Source of the DNA: Persicaria tinctoria | Taxonomy: Eukaryota > Streptophyta > Magnoliopsida > Caryophyllales > Polygonaceae | Length of the DNA: 64,000 bases | Reading direction: 5' to 3' | NCBI GenBank assembly: GCA_037127255.1 | Contig: JBANSL010000007.1 | Location: 63,039,038-63,103,037 of the forward strand | In this document: positions 40,668 through 52,799 of the stretch, piece by piece | Layout of the letters: each line of letters starts with the position of its first letter | Numbering within the stretch: position 1 is the stretch's first letter | The notes under the pieces: model-generated | Told to the model about the DNA's origin: nothing | What the model saw: only the letters and a program-made list of their open reading frames with translations | Database searches by the model: none | Position numbers and translations under genes: made by a program

Positions 40668-43075
40668 GGGAGTACAAAAGGCTTTCTTCACATAATTTTT
40701 TATTGTACCCACAAGCCACCAAATTTATCCTTTCAATACACAAAAAACAAAGAAATAAACTTTTTTTCCTCGGCAATGACGCTAAAATTTGATAGGAGGA
40801 ATTTGTCGTTTTCCTATCAAAAGTAAAACTCAAACCTACAAACTAGTATGTTAGGTAAGTACTAGCAATGATTAACATGGTACAACAATCACTCTAGTAC
40901 CAACAAATTAATCAAGGATTCAGCATAATATATGTGTGTGTATATGTATATATGTATACATATAGGTAAGTACTAGCATAATGGATGTCTATGGTGCAGT
41001 CGACTCGCAAAGAGCTCTTGAGAAATATGGGAAGGAGACCGCTTATGGTCCCTCTTATAACAAAATCCTTTCAATGACCACATTGGATATCGAACCTCCT
41101 AATAACGGACCAACAATACTGTTTAAAGAGGAAGAGGTTCCACAAGGAGGTTTGGTTTGCCAATTCTATCAAGACAAGGGATGTATTCAACCTCTTTTGG
41201 AGCTTAAGCCGAGGTTTAAGGCTACCTTTCTTGAAAATGTTCAACTAAACGATGATTCTTCTACTCATAAAGAAGAGTTTTATCTCGTTTTGAGAAGATT
41301 GTTAGTTGACCGTAGGAATTAGAGTATTGATTTTATTTTTAGAGGCACGTTCGCTTTTGTTCCATATCTTATGGAATGCACTGAACGCATCATGAGTAAC
41401 TTCAAACAACCATTGAAGGATGCTGACATTTATGGACTTGCAAGGATCTCTTAGTACCCCTATAACTACCGAGCAGATGTATGCAAATTTTTTTATGAAC
41501 ACGGGAATCCCTTGAAAAATACACTTTATCATGGTGGTGGTGAGGTAGGGATCTTGTTATTTGTAACACACTCATCCCACGTCAGATATAATAAGGAGGT
41601 ACGTAGTGATTTATAAGTGATTTATAAGCAGAGGAGATTGTAATATTTGAGAAGGCTAGTTGGAATGGGCTAACACCCCTTAAGACCTCGAGTCTTACAT
41701 TATTTGACTTGAAGAAGATTGACGTCTTACCTATCTTCGGCATCCTTTATGAAGAGTATTTGCCACATAATGAGTATCTTTTGGATGAAACCCTATACCC
41801 TTTCCATGTGGTTGAACTCCTACAATTCCTTACCAAGCTCTGTACAAATAATGGAACCTCATAGGTACACAAAACTCTAACGAGTCTTAAAGGTGTGTTT
41901 ATTCATAAATTATTTTGTCAAATGCACATTGATTTCTTACTTTTGTGAACTTTAACAAATGAAAGGTGGCTTGGCCCGAATGGGTAGACAATTTTTTAGA
42001 GGTGAGCAAGCATATGTTGCTTAAGATGACAACGTCAGTCATCGTCCCGTAAAAAACAATCTCTTTCTTCCAATTCAAAGAAGAACCCAAAGAAACAAAT
42101 CCCCTTAGATATCTCCAAAGAAGGGGAACTTGTAGCCTTTATTTCTCTTTTGCTCGGCAGATTTGTTCTTCCTTATGGACAAAATTCTATTCAGCCTGAA
42201 ACCTTTGTGATGACATCAAACATGGCTCGAGGAACACAAGTTTCTCTTGCACCTGCTGTTTTGGGGCACATCTATCATGGACTAGGGTAGATTGTTACCT
42301 ACCCAGATAATCCAGGGAGCGCTAAACCCAATTTTGAAATTCACTTTGTTGTTGGATGGTTAGCCGTTTATTTTCTCAGTTTGTACTAGTGTCTTCCCAA
42401 TGATGAATTTGATGAATAATTCCCCTTGCTAGCACAATATGCTAGAGAACGTGGAAACAATTTCAAACTTTACCAATCTAGGATCACTTTTCGAGGCGTT
42501 GAGCGTGTCTTACCGAATTGTGAATTTTGGGTCAAATGTTGACAAACATGATGCTTTTGATTATGTTGAGCTACCAGATAAATACTTTGAGCACTTGATG
42601 GCTATTCGTTCTGGAGTATTACCTATTCGTCTCGACACTACACTCTCTCTAGAGCCTTACTATCTAAATCGGTTTGCGCGACATTTTGGATTTGGTCAGG
42701 GGGTTCCAACCAATAATCTGACATTTTCCTTTTCCTTGCAGAGTAAGGTATCCCTTGAAGATATTGCTTTGGCCTACGTCTCTTTTTTTTAGAGAATGAA
42801 CTATGACTAAGTTTCATATTCCCATGAGATGCCACCTTTGAATTGACCTATGGTACAAATGAACAAAATTTCATTGAACCCGGCCATTTCCACAAAGGTT
42901 AGTGACACCTTTGTTGGCAATGAAAAAAATACTAAAAAAAGATATAAGTTTTACATAATCTAACATTATAAATCACTCCAACATATTTTCATATACCCCA
43001 ATGAGATATTCAACCCTCCCTAGCTTTTTTGGTTTTCATATACATATAAATATAACATGAACTTATGTATATATA
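40668..43075 (+). mobile_element. PMD element D, most complete copy
   Basis: Comprises the leader module (40668-40980), a decayed PMD gene (40981-42792) and a 3' region (42793-43075). It is the best reference for the family, represented by pieces in copies A, B and C. It lies head-to-tail with element C. Terminal inverted repeats and target duplication could not be defined, so the outer limits are those of homology with C. Confidence 0.65.
40981..42792 (+). pseudogene. PMD gene, element D, several stops
   Basis: N-terminus MDVYGAVDSQRALEKYGKET to a stop at 41320-41322, then FAFVPYLMECTERIM, LKNTLYHGGGEVGILL, VLPIFGILYEEYLPHNEYLL, RFVLPYGQNSIQPETFVM, RGTQVSLAPAVLGHIYHGLG, KPNFEIHFVVGWLAVYF, FPLLAQYARERGNNFK and, near the end, LDTTLSLEPYYLNRFARHF. 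Together they cover a full-length PMD protein. Many in-frame stops and at least two frameshifts prevent translation. The order and motifs match the aminotransferase-like, plant mobile domain family. Confidence 0.85.
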
Positions 43076-44384
43076 TAATGGGGCTCAAATCTATTTGAGG
43101 CCCCTATATTAATACGGTGAACATTGTCGAATGGAAGGAGAAATAAATATTAAATTTTACTTCCTCACATAAGAGAATTAAACGCATAGTCCTGATATTC
43201 CAAATGTGATATACCTACCGGTTTCATTTGATGGCTAATTCAAGATTCAATAACACTTGATGACCGATTTTAAAAATTCAAAATCAACCTATACTCAAAC
43301 CCTAAATACTTAATTAGCGACAGCTGCATATCTAAATAAGGGAGATGACTAAAAAGAAATGCACCAACCAAAGGTTATATTTACAAGGCAAAAACAAAAC
43401 ACAAACTCACCCATAGCAATTATTAATATATGTAATCTTTAATCCGAAATAAAAATCAATTCATACACCTATTAAATTTGGATGAAGTTTATAGTTTGAA
43501 CTTGTTGTGTTGTTGCCCATCGAGAAGCGATCGAAGATGCATACTGAAGATGACATATTTATCTTCTTTTGGGGGAGAAAGAGTTGAGCGATATACAAAG
43601 AGTGAGTTTGGGAGTGTGAATATGAGGTTTGGTGAATGGTGGGGTTAATAAGTCTTGAACTAAATCGGGATTTTTAACTAAAAGAAGGTTGATAAACAAA
43701 GGTTGTGTGTGTGTTTTTTTTAATGATCCAAGTGAGCGATATAGGATCTTTAATGGAGTAAAGTCTAAACCCATCCAACTGATCTAAACTAAGCCGAGAG
43801 ATATTTCAACCCATCCAACTAATCTAAGGGGAGTCTGGTTTAGAGTTTAGGGCTTTGACTATGACATCATTATGATGGTTTAATCATCTCTTGGACTGTG
43901 CATGTGTCACCACTAGTATCACAAAATAAGACACATGTTACCAAACTAAAACTCTAGGGTAAAGGGAACATAAATCTAAGAAATATTATTCCTAAGCCAA
44001 TGAAATGATATATAGACTTTTGATATTTTACTCTAAATGTCAACGATTCGATCATTTCAATATTTATATCTATATAATACTTTAAATGAGAACAACTTTT
44101 GATGATCTGTTATCAACATATTAATTGTAGGGGTTTTTATTTCCTTAAAATATTTTATATTTTCTAATCATCCATATAATACTTTAAATGAGAACAATTT
44201 TTGACAATGTGTCATTACTATATTAATTGTAAGGCTTTTTTATTTCTTTAAAATATAATACTTTCTAATCATTGGGTTTAATTCAAACCATTTAATTAAA
44301 ATTAAAATAATATATTAATATACACACACATATTTTATTTTATTTTTGTAAATAGTAATATTATTATTTTTCTTTATTTGACTA

Positions 44385-44448
<64 letters not shown>

Positions 44449-45229
44449 CTACTTTAAATAAGAATAATATTTTCAAAATAATTTTCAAAATTTTTTCTAA
44501 GATACTTTTATGGTAAATTTTTTACGACATTTTACTGTATTAAACCTAAATTTCTTAGTTTATAATAATTTTATTAATATTTGATTTTACTATAAAATAT
44601 TATTTTATTTTATTATTAATATTACCATTTTATTTTAAAATAATTACTTCATGGCGCGAGAACTATACCAGTTTTACTTACACTAGAAATTTGGATATCA
44701 TAACTCATAAGTCATTCTCATTTCTTTATTAATTATCTGGATCAGTTTGACGCGAATTTTCGCAATGCGCGTTCGCGGGTTTTTTTTCTTATTATTATTT
44801 TTTCTTTGTGAACTCGCACTTCACATTTGCTCTTTTTGTGAACCCATCGCATTCGCATCCTCTCACCGTATATTTGGCGAGATTTTTACCGTGTATTTAT
44901 CAATTCCGATACTAATTTACTAACCATAGTTACAATTGGGTTTTTGTAGAGCTTGAGTTGCACAATGTAGATTCGAGTTGTATCAGTTTAATTTTAGGCA
45001 CAAATTCAAGAGTGTAAAACAAAAGGACTAAAAAGGTTGTTTGGGGAAAAAATGTGGTAATTTTGTGAAAATTTCCAAAATGAGTGTTAAAGCAAGAAAT
45101 AAATACCTCCACTACCGTACAAGTGTACAACAAATTTGCTTCTTTGTTTCAGATTCTTGCATATGAAGCGATACACACGCAACGAAGGGCCTTCGTAGTT
45201 TCCGAGAGGCGAGAACTACTGCCACCGCC
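43076..45229. other. AT-rich intergenic region
   Basis: No gene is seen. Two diverged units of about 115 bp (about 44070-44170 and 44186-44277) share ATAATACTTTAAATGAGAACAA and ATATTAATTGTA. The last 150 bp before 45230 are probably the 5' leader of the ERLIN-like gene. Confidence 0.5.
44388..44446. repeat. (AT)n microsatellite, about 58 bp
   Basis: An uninterrupted alternating AT tract, likely to be highly variable and able to form a hairpin. Confidence 0.95.
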
Positions 45230-48129
45230 ATGGACACTCACCACCGACAAGAGCACACCCGTCCACCGCCGGTTCAACCACCTCCACCGCTACCTCCAGC
45301 CGGTGCTTTCAATTCTTCTCTCCTCACTTTCGCCTTCCTCGGTATCGCCGTTTTCTCTTTGGTTAGTGTCTTTCCCTCGCTCGGTCCCTCCTTTTTCCCT
45401 CTCCTGCTAGGGTTAGTTCCCTTGGAATGCAAAACTCTGTATCTGTTTCTGGCTGTGAGGTTTTACTCTGTTGGATTCTATTATGATGTTCTTTTTTTCA
45501 TGTCGATTTTGGCCGTTTGATCAGCATCGATTGATTATTAGGAATTCATCTTTGTCGCATGCGTTCAGCGATCGAATTTTCTTCGGGTTGTAGGTTGTTA
45601 TGGACTCGACTCCTCTTTGCATATCATATTATTGTTGGAAAAATACAAGATGGTGAATCTTGGGACTGATTTGGTTTCTAATTCTAGGTCAAGGCGTTTA
45701 GTTAAGGGAATATGTTATACGAGTTGATTTGAGAAATGGATTCGGATGACATTGAGTGATTTTGATTGTTTCCAAACCTGCCATCAGCCCTTGTCTGATT
45801 GTTTTCTTGTACGAACAACTTCTTTTATAGGTCTGGATTGTTTGTTGATTTTTCATTTTCCGTGTCAATGTATGCCTTTTCTGGATAAGCAATGATGTTT
45901 CATCTAAACTTAAATTTAGGTATCTTGCTCAGATGTGATACTTATTTTGCATGTTATGGTTCCAAACTTCTGGCTCCACACAGAACTCCTATCTGCATGT
46001 TCTGATACATACTGCAGTGTTGTCTGATTTTTTCTACTTTCATTCATGCTTGTTTTTAAGTCAAAATGCAGTTAGGGAATCAGTTTAAATTGTCAAAGTT
46101 TGTTTTTCGAAACTGAAAATTTGACTTCAAAATATTAATGTGATAGATATCATCTATGTCTCACGGTCACAATAGCTGGAGCATTCTGCATCAAGTGCCA
46201 GAAGGCCATGTTGGTGTGTACTGGAGTGGTGGCGCCCTTCTTAAGAACATCACTGATCCAGGTACACATTTTTATGCCTTTTTAGGTTTATGCTTGCATC
46301 AGGTGTTGTGTTTATAAGTCATTCTAAACTTTGGAAATGGTCATTCCATTATAAGGTTTCCACTGGAAGCTGCCTTTGATAACTCATTTTGAACCCATTC
46401 AAGTGACGCTTCAAACCGACCAGGTTGATTGACTATCTTCCACTCAATACACATTATCTAAGCTGAATGGTGGTTTCAACAAAAAAAAAAGCCAATTTTT
46501 TCAATCCACAAAACCTTGCAGGTTTGAGATATTCCATGCGGCACAAAAGGAGGTGTCGTGATCTTCTTTACAAGAATAGAGGTCAGCCTTGGAGATTCTA
46601 ATGCTAGTTTCTATCACTTTTTTATTCTAAACCTGTAAAATCTATGTCACTGTTAGTTTAACCCTGGAGTTGTTCATTAGGTGGTGAATCGGCTGCGCAA
46701 AGATTATGTTTATGAGACACTTCTCAATTATGGTGTTCATTATGATAACGCGTGGATATATGACAAGATTCATCACGAGATCAATCAGTTTTGCAGTTCA
46801 CATACTCTACAGCAAGTGTACATTGACGTATTTGATCAGGTAAGTGACAAAACTGGTTGTCCTAGAATTTGAAGGAGTACTGGTGGAACACGGTGGAGAT
46901 CTAGTCAAACTTAATATCTACAGACTTCTTTGTTATAGCTATTCAGGAAACATCCAACTATTCCTTCTTTGCATTAATGGTGTTTATAGCTTGTGTAAAC
47001 TGGTTAGTTGAAATGGAGTTGAAAATGTGAACATTTTATTATCATGAATCACCAATGATTTTTTCCCTATCTTTTTCCCTATTAGGGAGGATTCTTGCTT
47101 AGTGAGTTAGTGGTTTTTTTTATGAAATTTTGACCCCTTTTGCTTAACACTTATTTGCACTTCCCATATGAACCTTTGCTTTCTTTCATGGCCTCTGCTC
47201 TTCCTAATAATTTTGACTTGGTGTGATACGGGGTTATTATGTATTTAGATTGATGAAATGATGAAAGAAGCTATCCAGAGTTACTGCACTCGTTATGCTC
47301 CAGGTATTGAAATAATAAGTGTGCGAGTCACAAAACCTGTCATCCCTGAGAGTATAAGACAGAATTTTGAACAGATGGAGGAGGAACGAACTAAGGTACT
47401 CTTGATTTGTATTGTGGTCTTTTCTCTTATATGTCACTCTACACCCCACTGTGGTTACTTGATTTGTAATTGAATGTGTTTCAACTATAGCTGCACTTGA
47501 TTTAATGGGCAATTGAATGACGGTGAATTAGTTCTTGATTAGAGTTATGTGGAATATTTAGGTTTTAATAGCTATTGAAAAGAAAAAGGTTGCAGAGAAA
47601 GAGGTCGAGACACAAAAAAAGATGGCCATATATGAAGCAGAGAAGAATGCTAATGTTAGCAAGATCATGATGGAGCAGAAGCTTATGGAGAGAGGAAGCA
47701 CAAAGCGGATGTAGCAGATTGAGAACGAGATTTACCTTGAACGGGAAAAGAGTCTGGCTGATGCCAATGCCTACAAGTAACAGTTCCGTAGATGTCTTTC
47801 TCATGAATGCATATGCTATAGTGACCATAAACTAAAAATCTCTTTGTATTCTCAGAATGATGGAGGAAGCTGAAGCTAACAAACTTCAGCTAACCCCTTA
47901 GTACCTTGAGCTCAAATTGATCGAAGCCATTGCTAACAATTCAAAAAATTTCTATGGAAATAAGGTATTCTTTAACTTATAAATCTTCAAGAACCGTCTT
48001 CTCCTTCCTATTATGCCTTGTCATCTCATAACAGCCTTCGTTTTGCAGTTGCCGAATATGATATTTGATCAAAAGTTGCTTGGGAGGTTCTTGCAAGGCT
48101 CTGATGCTAGATCAGATTCAGAAAGCTGA
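45230..48129 (+). pseudogene. ERLIN-like SPFH/Band 7 protein with three nonsense codons
   Basis: Nine exons with sound splice sites: 45230-45361, 46147-46261, 46356-46423, 46522-46581, 46681-46839, 47249-47395, 47562-47776, 47856-47964, 48049-48129. The encoded protein has a proline-rich N-terminus, one membrane segment (residues about 28-44) and an SPFH domain (GHVGVYWSGGALL, FHWKLPLITHFEPIQVTLQT, DIPCGTKGG, NRLRKDYVYETLLNYGVHYD), then the charged coiled coil (VAEKEVETQKKMA, KSLADANAY) and C-terminal LPNMIFDQKLLG. This is the ER lipid-raft ERLIN family, single-copy-like in plants. Stops occur at 46525-46527 (TGA for an expected Arg), 47712-47714 and 47899-47901 (TAG for expected Gln). Exon phases remain perfect, so the loss is recent. 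Confidence 0.87.
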
Positions 48130-48454
48130 ATTCGCTTCGTTGGTTTCACTATCTTGTTGGTTGGTAGCTCATACCCTTTGGACATTGAGATTATTTTGCA
48201 TATTAGCATACCATGTTTCTATTTCCAGTGTTCCTTCCCTTTCTTCATGTTCTTGGCATATACACAGATGATAGTAGATTAGTAATCCAGAGATGCAGAG
48301 CCCGTTGTAAATGAGGGAAAACAGCTACAAGACAACAACTTTTTGTTGAATTGGTTTCATCTTTTGATTCGTTTGTCTTCAATGAAAAGGTTGATTTGTT
48401 TTTGCTGTATGTTTGCTTGTTTGGTTCAAATTCTTAGCTTAAAAAATAAAACCT

Positions 48455-48515
48455 GCAGTGTTTAAAGTCACTATGTGCTAGAGGTCCCGAGTTCAATTCT
48501 CGGAATGTCCCTCAT
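48455..48515 (+). other. tRNA-like 3' half (B box)
   Basis: CCGAGTTCAATTCTCGG forms a T arm with a B box (GAGTTCAATTC), and an acceptor-like AATGTCCC follows. A T-run about 30 bp later could end pol III transcription. The 5' half is not recognisable, so this is at best a decayed tRNA or SINE piece. Confidence 0.35.
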
Positions 48516-48901
48516 TTCATCTTGACCTTTTTTTTTGTTAAATCTTATTCAGTTATTATTTGAAAATGTTTTTTGAGGAAAAAAAAATCTTATTTTGCAA
48601 ATATCTCTCTTTCGATTTTATTTATAGTTTATTATATATAATTATTTAGATATTAGAAATAAAATGGGGTTGTTGACTACTAGCTGTAGATGCGTAGTAT
48701 TTGAAAATGGAGGATCTCCTTTTTTGATGATCTTGGCCAAGATTTCCCGCCACCAAGATTATGAGCTTCTTTTTCTTTGACGTTTCCCCCTTTCCTCTAA
48801 TTCATTAACAGTTCAAATGCCAAAGGCACTAGCTTTGATTTCATAAAGAAAATTAATTTCTTTCCTTTACATTGCACTGGAGTTGTTGCCTACTAATGCA
48901 G
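48516..48901. other. Spacer between ERLIN-like and UPS pseudogenes
   Basis: AT-rich; it may hold an intron or missing exons of the ureide permease gene. No coding match is seen. Confidence 0.4.
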
Positions 48902-50229
48902 GATAATTGGTCCTCGGTTATTTTTGCCATGGCCGGTGGTATTGTTCTGAGTCTTGGAAATCTATCCACCCAGTATGCATGGGCTTTTTTTGGCCTATCG
49001 GTTGTAGAGGTGACCACTTCAACCATTACGGTTGTAATTGGTATTAGTCCTCTCCATCACCTTGCCCTTATACCGGTATTTGTCCTTTCATTGATGACAG
49101 ATTTATTCTTACTTCCTATAGGGCACCGCATTGAACTATTCCCTGGTGTCCCGTACTTCCTGATTGTATTTTCTTGGTTCTGTTGTGCACTCATCCAATT
49201 CAGCTGACAACAGGGTGAAAGTCAATGTAGTCAACTTGCTTACCTTAAATCACTTGCAAAAATTCGAAATTGTTCCGTCTTTCTTCTGTGGTTCTTCATT
49301 TTGCTGCATATGCAACATATGACCAAGAAATCTCCACAATGGATTTCGATAACAACTTTTTTCCCTGATAAAACATCACAGTTCACACTCATACTATCAT
49401 TGATGTTTATTTTGACAGCAATATTAAGAAAGATGTAGAGAATGGAAGCGTGGCTTCGTCCAAGGTAGAATTTGGGACCGCAGGTTGCCTCATTTAATTT
49501 GAGGAGAGAAGATCCATAAAAGTATACAATCTAACTCCCCAGCAAATCTTAATGGATTTACGGCTTCCTTATTTTTTGCTTCTATTTGGGCATGGTGAAT
49601 GGCATGTGGCAGGTGTTTGGCAGGAACACTTGGATTGGGCTAGGAATAAACTTCTTCGCAGGTGGATGCTTCTCACTGTTCTCGCCAGCATTCAACTTGG
49701 CTACAGATGACCAGTGGCGCCTCCTGAAAGAAGGGTCCCTCATTTGGTGGTTTACACTTCTTTTTCTACTTCTGAGTCCCCTTTTTGTGATTGCTGCCAT
49801 TTTAAACATCAACTTCCTTTACCGCCCTGTCCTAAACCTGCCAAAGTCGTCGTTCAAAGCATGCCTCATGGACTGGAATGGAAGAGGCTGGGCCTTCTTG
49901 GCTGGTTTCCTCTGTGGGTTTGGCAACGAACTTCGGTTCATGGGCGGTCAGGCAGCTGGCTATGCTGCAGCTAATGCTGTTCAGGTTGAGCTTGATCAAT
50001 TTGGTTCATCCTCCTTACATGTTCAGATGTTGCTTATTTGCTATTGTTTTTACTTTGATTTTGAATTGAAATAGGCACTTCCACTTGTGAGCACATTCTG
50101 GGGAATGCCGATATTCGGAGCATATAGGAAATCTTCGAGAAGAACCTACATATTACTCGTAGCATGCTATTTATGTTCATTGTCACTGTTGTTGGGGTTC
50201 TCATGGCCTCCTCGGGACACAGGAAATGA
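48902..50229 (+). pseudogene. UPS: Ureide permease (UPS) C-terminal half, several frameshifts
   Basis: UPS proteins are plant plasma-membrane transporters of allantoin, uracil and related compounds, with about ten membrane helices. Readable parts: 48902-49040 (VIFAMAGGIVLSLGNLSTQY, AWAFFGLSVVEV), 49122-49230 (an FPGV helix, shortened, then frameshifted to HSSNSADN), about 49430-49490, 49608-49984 (INFFAGGCFSLFSPAFNLAT, DDQW, NFLYRPVLNLPKSS, WNGRGWAFLAGFLCGFGNEL, GGQAAGYAAANAVQ) and 50075-50229 (LPLVSTFWG, YRKSSRRTY, then out of frame to the usual GHRK end). A deletion follows LNY, and shifts occur near 49175, 49735-49790 and 50158. The N-terminal helices are missing. Confidence 0.87.
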
Positions 50230-52633
50230 TCGATTGAAGTTAAAATAGAGGTAATACATTGATGCATTTGTAATTGGGAGAAGTTGCTTTCTTCATTCTC
50301 AGTTGATGCCTATGGTTTAACACATGTCCATGAATCTGGAAACAACATAGACTGATAAAGACTCAATTAATTGAAGTAAATCAGTAATACATTGATGCAT
50401 TTGTAATGTGGACAATGCTCATTGATCAACTTTAGTTTTTTTTTTTGTTTTTATACGGATATGCACCAACCAGATCTGGAATTGGAATATGTTTCTTGAT
50501 GACAAGATAAACAAGGTGGATACTCTGAGTTATAAGCAAATGGCAGACTGGAAACCATCGAGAATGAGAGCAAGCAAAGGACATTGAGGCTGACAAATGA
50601 AAAAAAACCTTTACTAAGATAGTAGAACCTAAGGTTGATGAAAAATAAAATTGAATTATTGTGTTTGGGTAGTTTTAGGTTTCGGGTGGTTTAGAGTAAG
50701 GTGGTTTAGGGTTTCAGATGATATTAGTTCTGGTTTATTTTGGGATTGGCTTGAGGTTAAACTCTTTCATTTGGGTATAAACGGGTTCGTGTCAATTTTG
50801 GGTTCTTCTAGGATACCAAGTTAAGTCGGTTCAAATATAGATGGGGATGAAATAAAAACATCATCCAAATCTGACTTGCCCGACCCTCACCCATTATTCG
50901 ATGGAGGGTTGCCAAAGCAACGAATCCACAATGGTGAAATACCGAGGCCAATGGAAAGGGGATGATAGGATGGCTGGCAAGTGCACTTCAATCTGCTTAC
51001 ATGACATTGAATTGCAAGTCAAACATCATTCCAACACATTCCCATGAATCTTGATCCAACATATTCCATTTCAGTCATGTCGCGAAGAACTTACAATCCC
51101 CAATAGGGTGAAGTATGGGATGGGAGTGAGAGTTTGACTCTTGATTCTATCTGATACTCCTTACTATGACAAGAAGATAGCATAATCATCTAGTATTCAG
51201 CCTCTTGGCAGGAGAGATCTGAATATTGTTACGATACCTGGGCTTATGGCCCTCCTAATGCATTTCTGCTGAATGGATTTGGGGCTCATTAGTTATGTGC
51301 TTAAAGAAACTGTAAGGCTCATGCTCAGGTAATGTTGCATTTAGGTGGGGTTGTACAAGAGCCTGGATGAGCATCCTTTTTTCCCAGATTACTTACCTGA
51401 AGCAATATCATCACCCAGTGACTTGTCTTTTAAGCAGTATCATTAGGTAATGTTTGATATGATTAGCATTTAAGAAATGCCAAATCATTAATGTAGCCTT
51501 ATATCTGCATAAAGCGAAATCTGTGATAATTGATAACCGTGTAGCTAAACATAATCATCGAAGTTACTAACTTCTTCTATAGATCTGGAAAGAGTCCTTC
51601 ATGTAGTCATGTTATGGCGTTAATCCAACCATGGTGGTACTGTACAAATTAGAAAATCCATTATCTTATTGATGTCAAAACTCATAACTGACTTGCTACT
51701 TACATTTCGTATTCGTAGTACAAGAACAAAATGCTCTAAATGATGATAACTACCTTTCCTATTTTTGTGTATTGCCATTGCTTTCCCACTGAAATTACCC
51801 CCTAATCTATTCCTTCCTCTTTCAAAAACATACTGAAGATATTCATTGTTGTACAGGTACTGCATACTGAAAATATTCATTTTGATGCTTCCAAGATTTA
51901 TTAAGGATGGTGATGATGCATGGTAATTATGGTTCATCTTCTGTTTGTGATATAACCTACCTGCAGGTAATATAACCTATTGTGCATATTGTTTATTGTA
52001 TCTCTTTTTTTGGGGGAAATGCTTTGTTTTTTGCCTTGATATTTGATGCATGGAAGTGTTGTATGTGAATTTTGTGAACTAAGAGATCATTCATATATGA
52101 TGAGTAATTTGAGCTTGTCCTATAGAAAATCGTGTGGGTTAATCTTGATCATTTTGTGTTGGTTGAACTTTTTGATTCGCTTTCACTTGCTTGATTGTGG
52201 ATTCTCTGAGTAATTCTCAAGGCCCGCTATCTTTTGGAGACATCATGCATTCACAATCAAAAGTGTGCCGATTGAGAAGAGAAAGGAAGGTATAAGAGAA
52301 ACAAGAAACACTGGAAATCTGAGGGCTGGAGAGACATTTGGAACTCTATATGTAGCAAAATCTAAGAAACTACTATCATATATTGAAGATAAATATTATT
52401 TAGCCAATTTATAAGACTTTTTGGGTTTAAAATTGCTGAATCAAGAACATACAAAATCAAGAACTCAAAACCCCAAATGGGACAAGATGTTTCATATGGT
52501 TCATGAATGTGCCTGCTATACCAAGCCTTTTCTTTTCATTCAACAAGAGCGCACAATTTATTTAGACAAGAAAAAGTGACAAGGAATAAATAGTGAGTAT
52601 CATGAAATCACCAGGTTTCATATTTATTTGTAG
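50230..52633. other. Intergenic, no gene identified
   Basis: 51005-51115 and 50455-50480 resemble copy A at 10565-10685 and 10755-10780. The phrase AGTAATACATTGATGCATTTGTAAT occurs as two near copies at about 50251-50273 and 50382-50406. Nothing else is supported. Confidence 0.5.
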
Positions 52634-52759
52634 GTGCCTCCTGAGAAGCACACGATGATCGAGCTGCTAACCCTTTTGCCTTTTTCCCTTGGTGATGTAC
52701 TACAAGAGAAAAGAGACATTATGAAGAATCAGAAAAATGGACGAGAAGTAGAAGCACAG
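52634..52759 (+). pseudogene. Orphan exon-like frame, 42 codons, unidentified
   Basis: An uninterrupted frame from an acceptor (TTTGTAG) to a donor (CAG/GTATTT) reads VPPEKHTMIELLTLLPFSLG, then DVLQEKRDIMKNQKNG and REVEAQ. The amphipathic, charged composition looks like a real internal exon, 126 bp and in phase. I do not recognise the family. It lies on the opposite strand, 40 bp from the end of the NLR gene, and no companion exon is seen. Confidence 0.35.
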
Positions 52760-52799
52760 GTATTTACCTTAATTATATTATCCCTTTACCTGTAAACTT

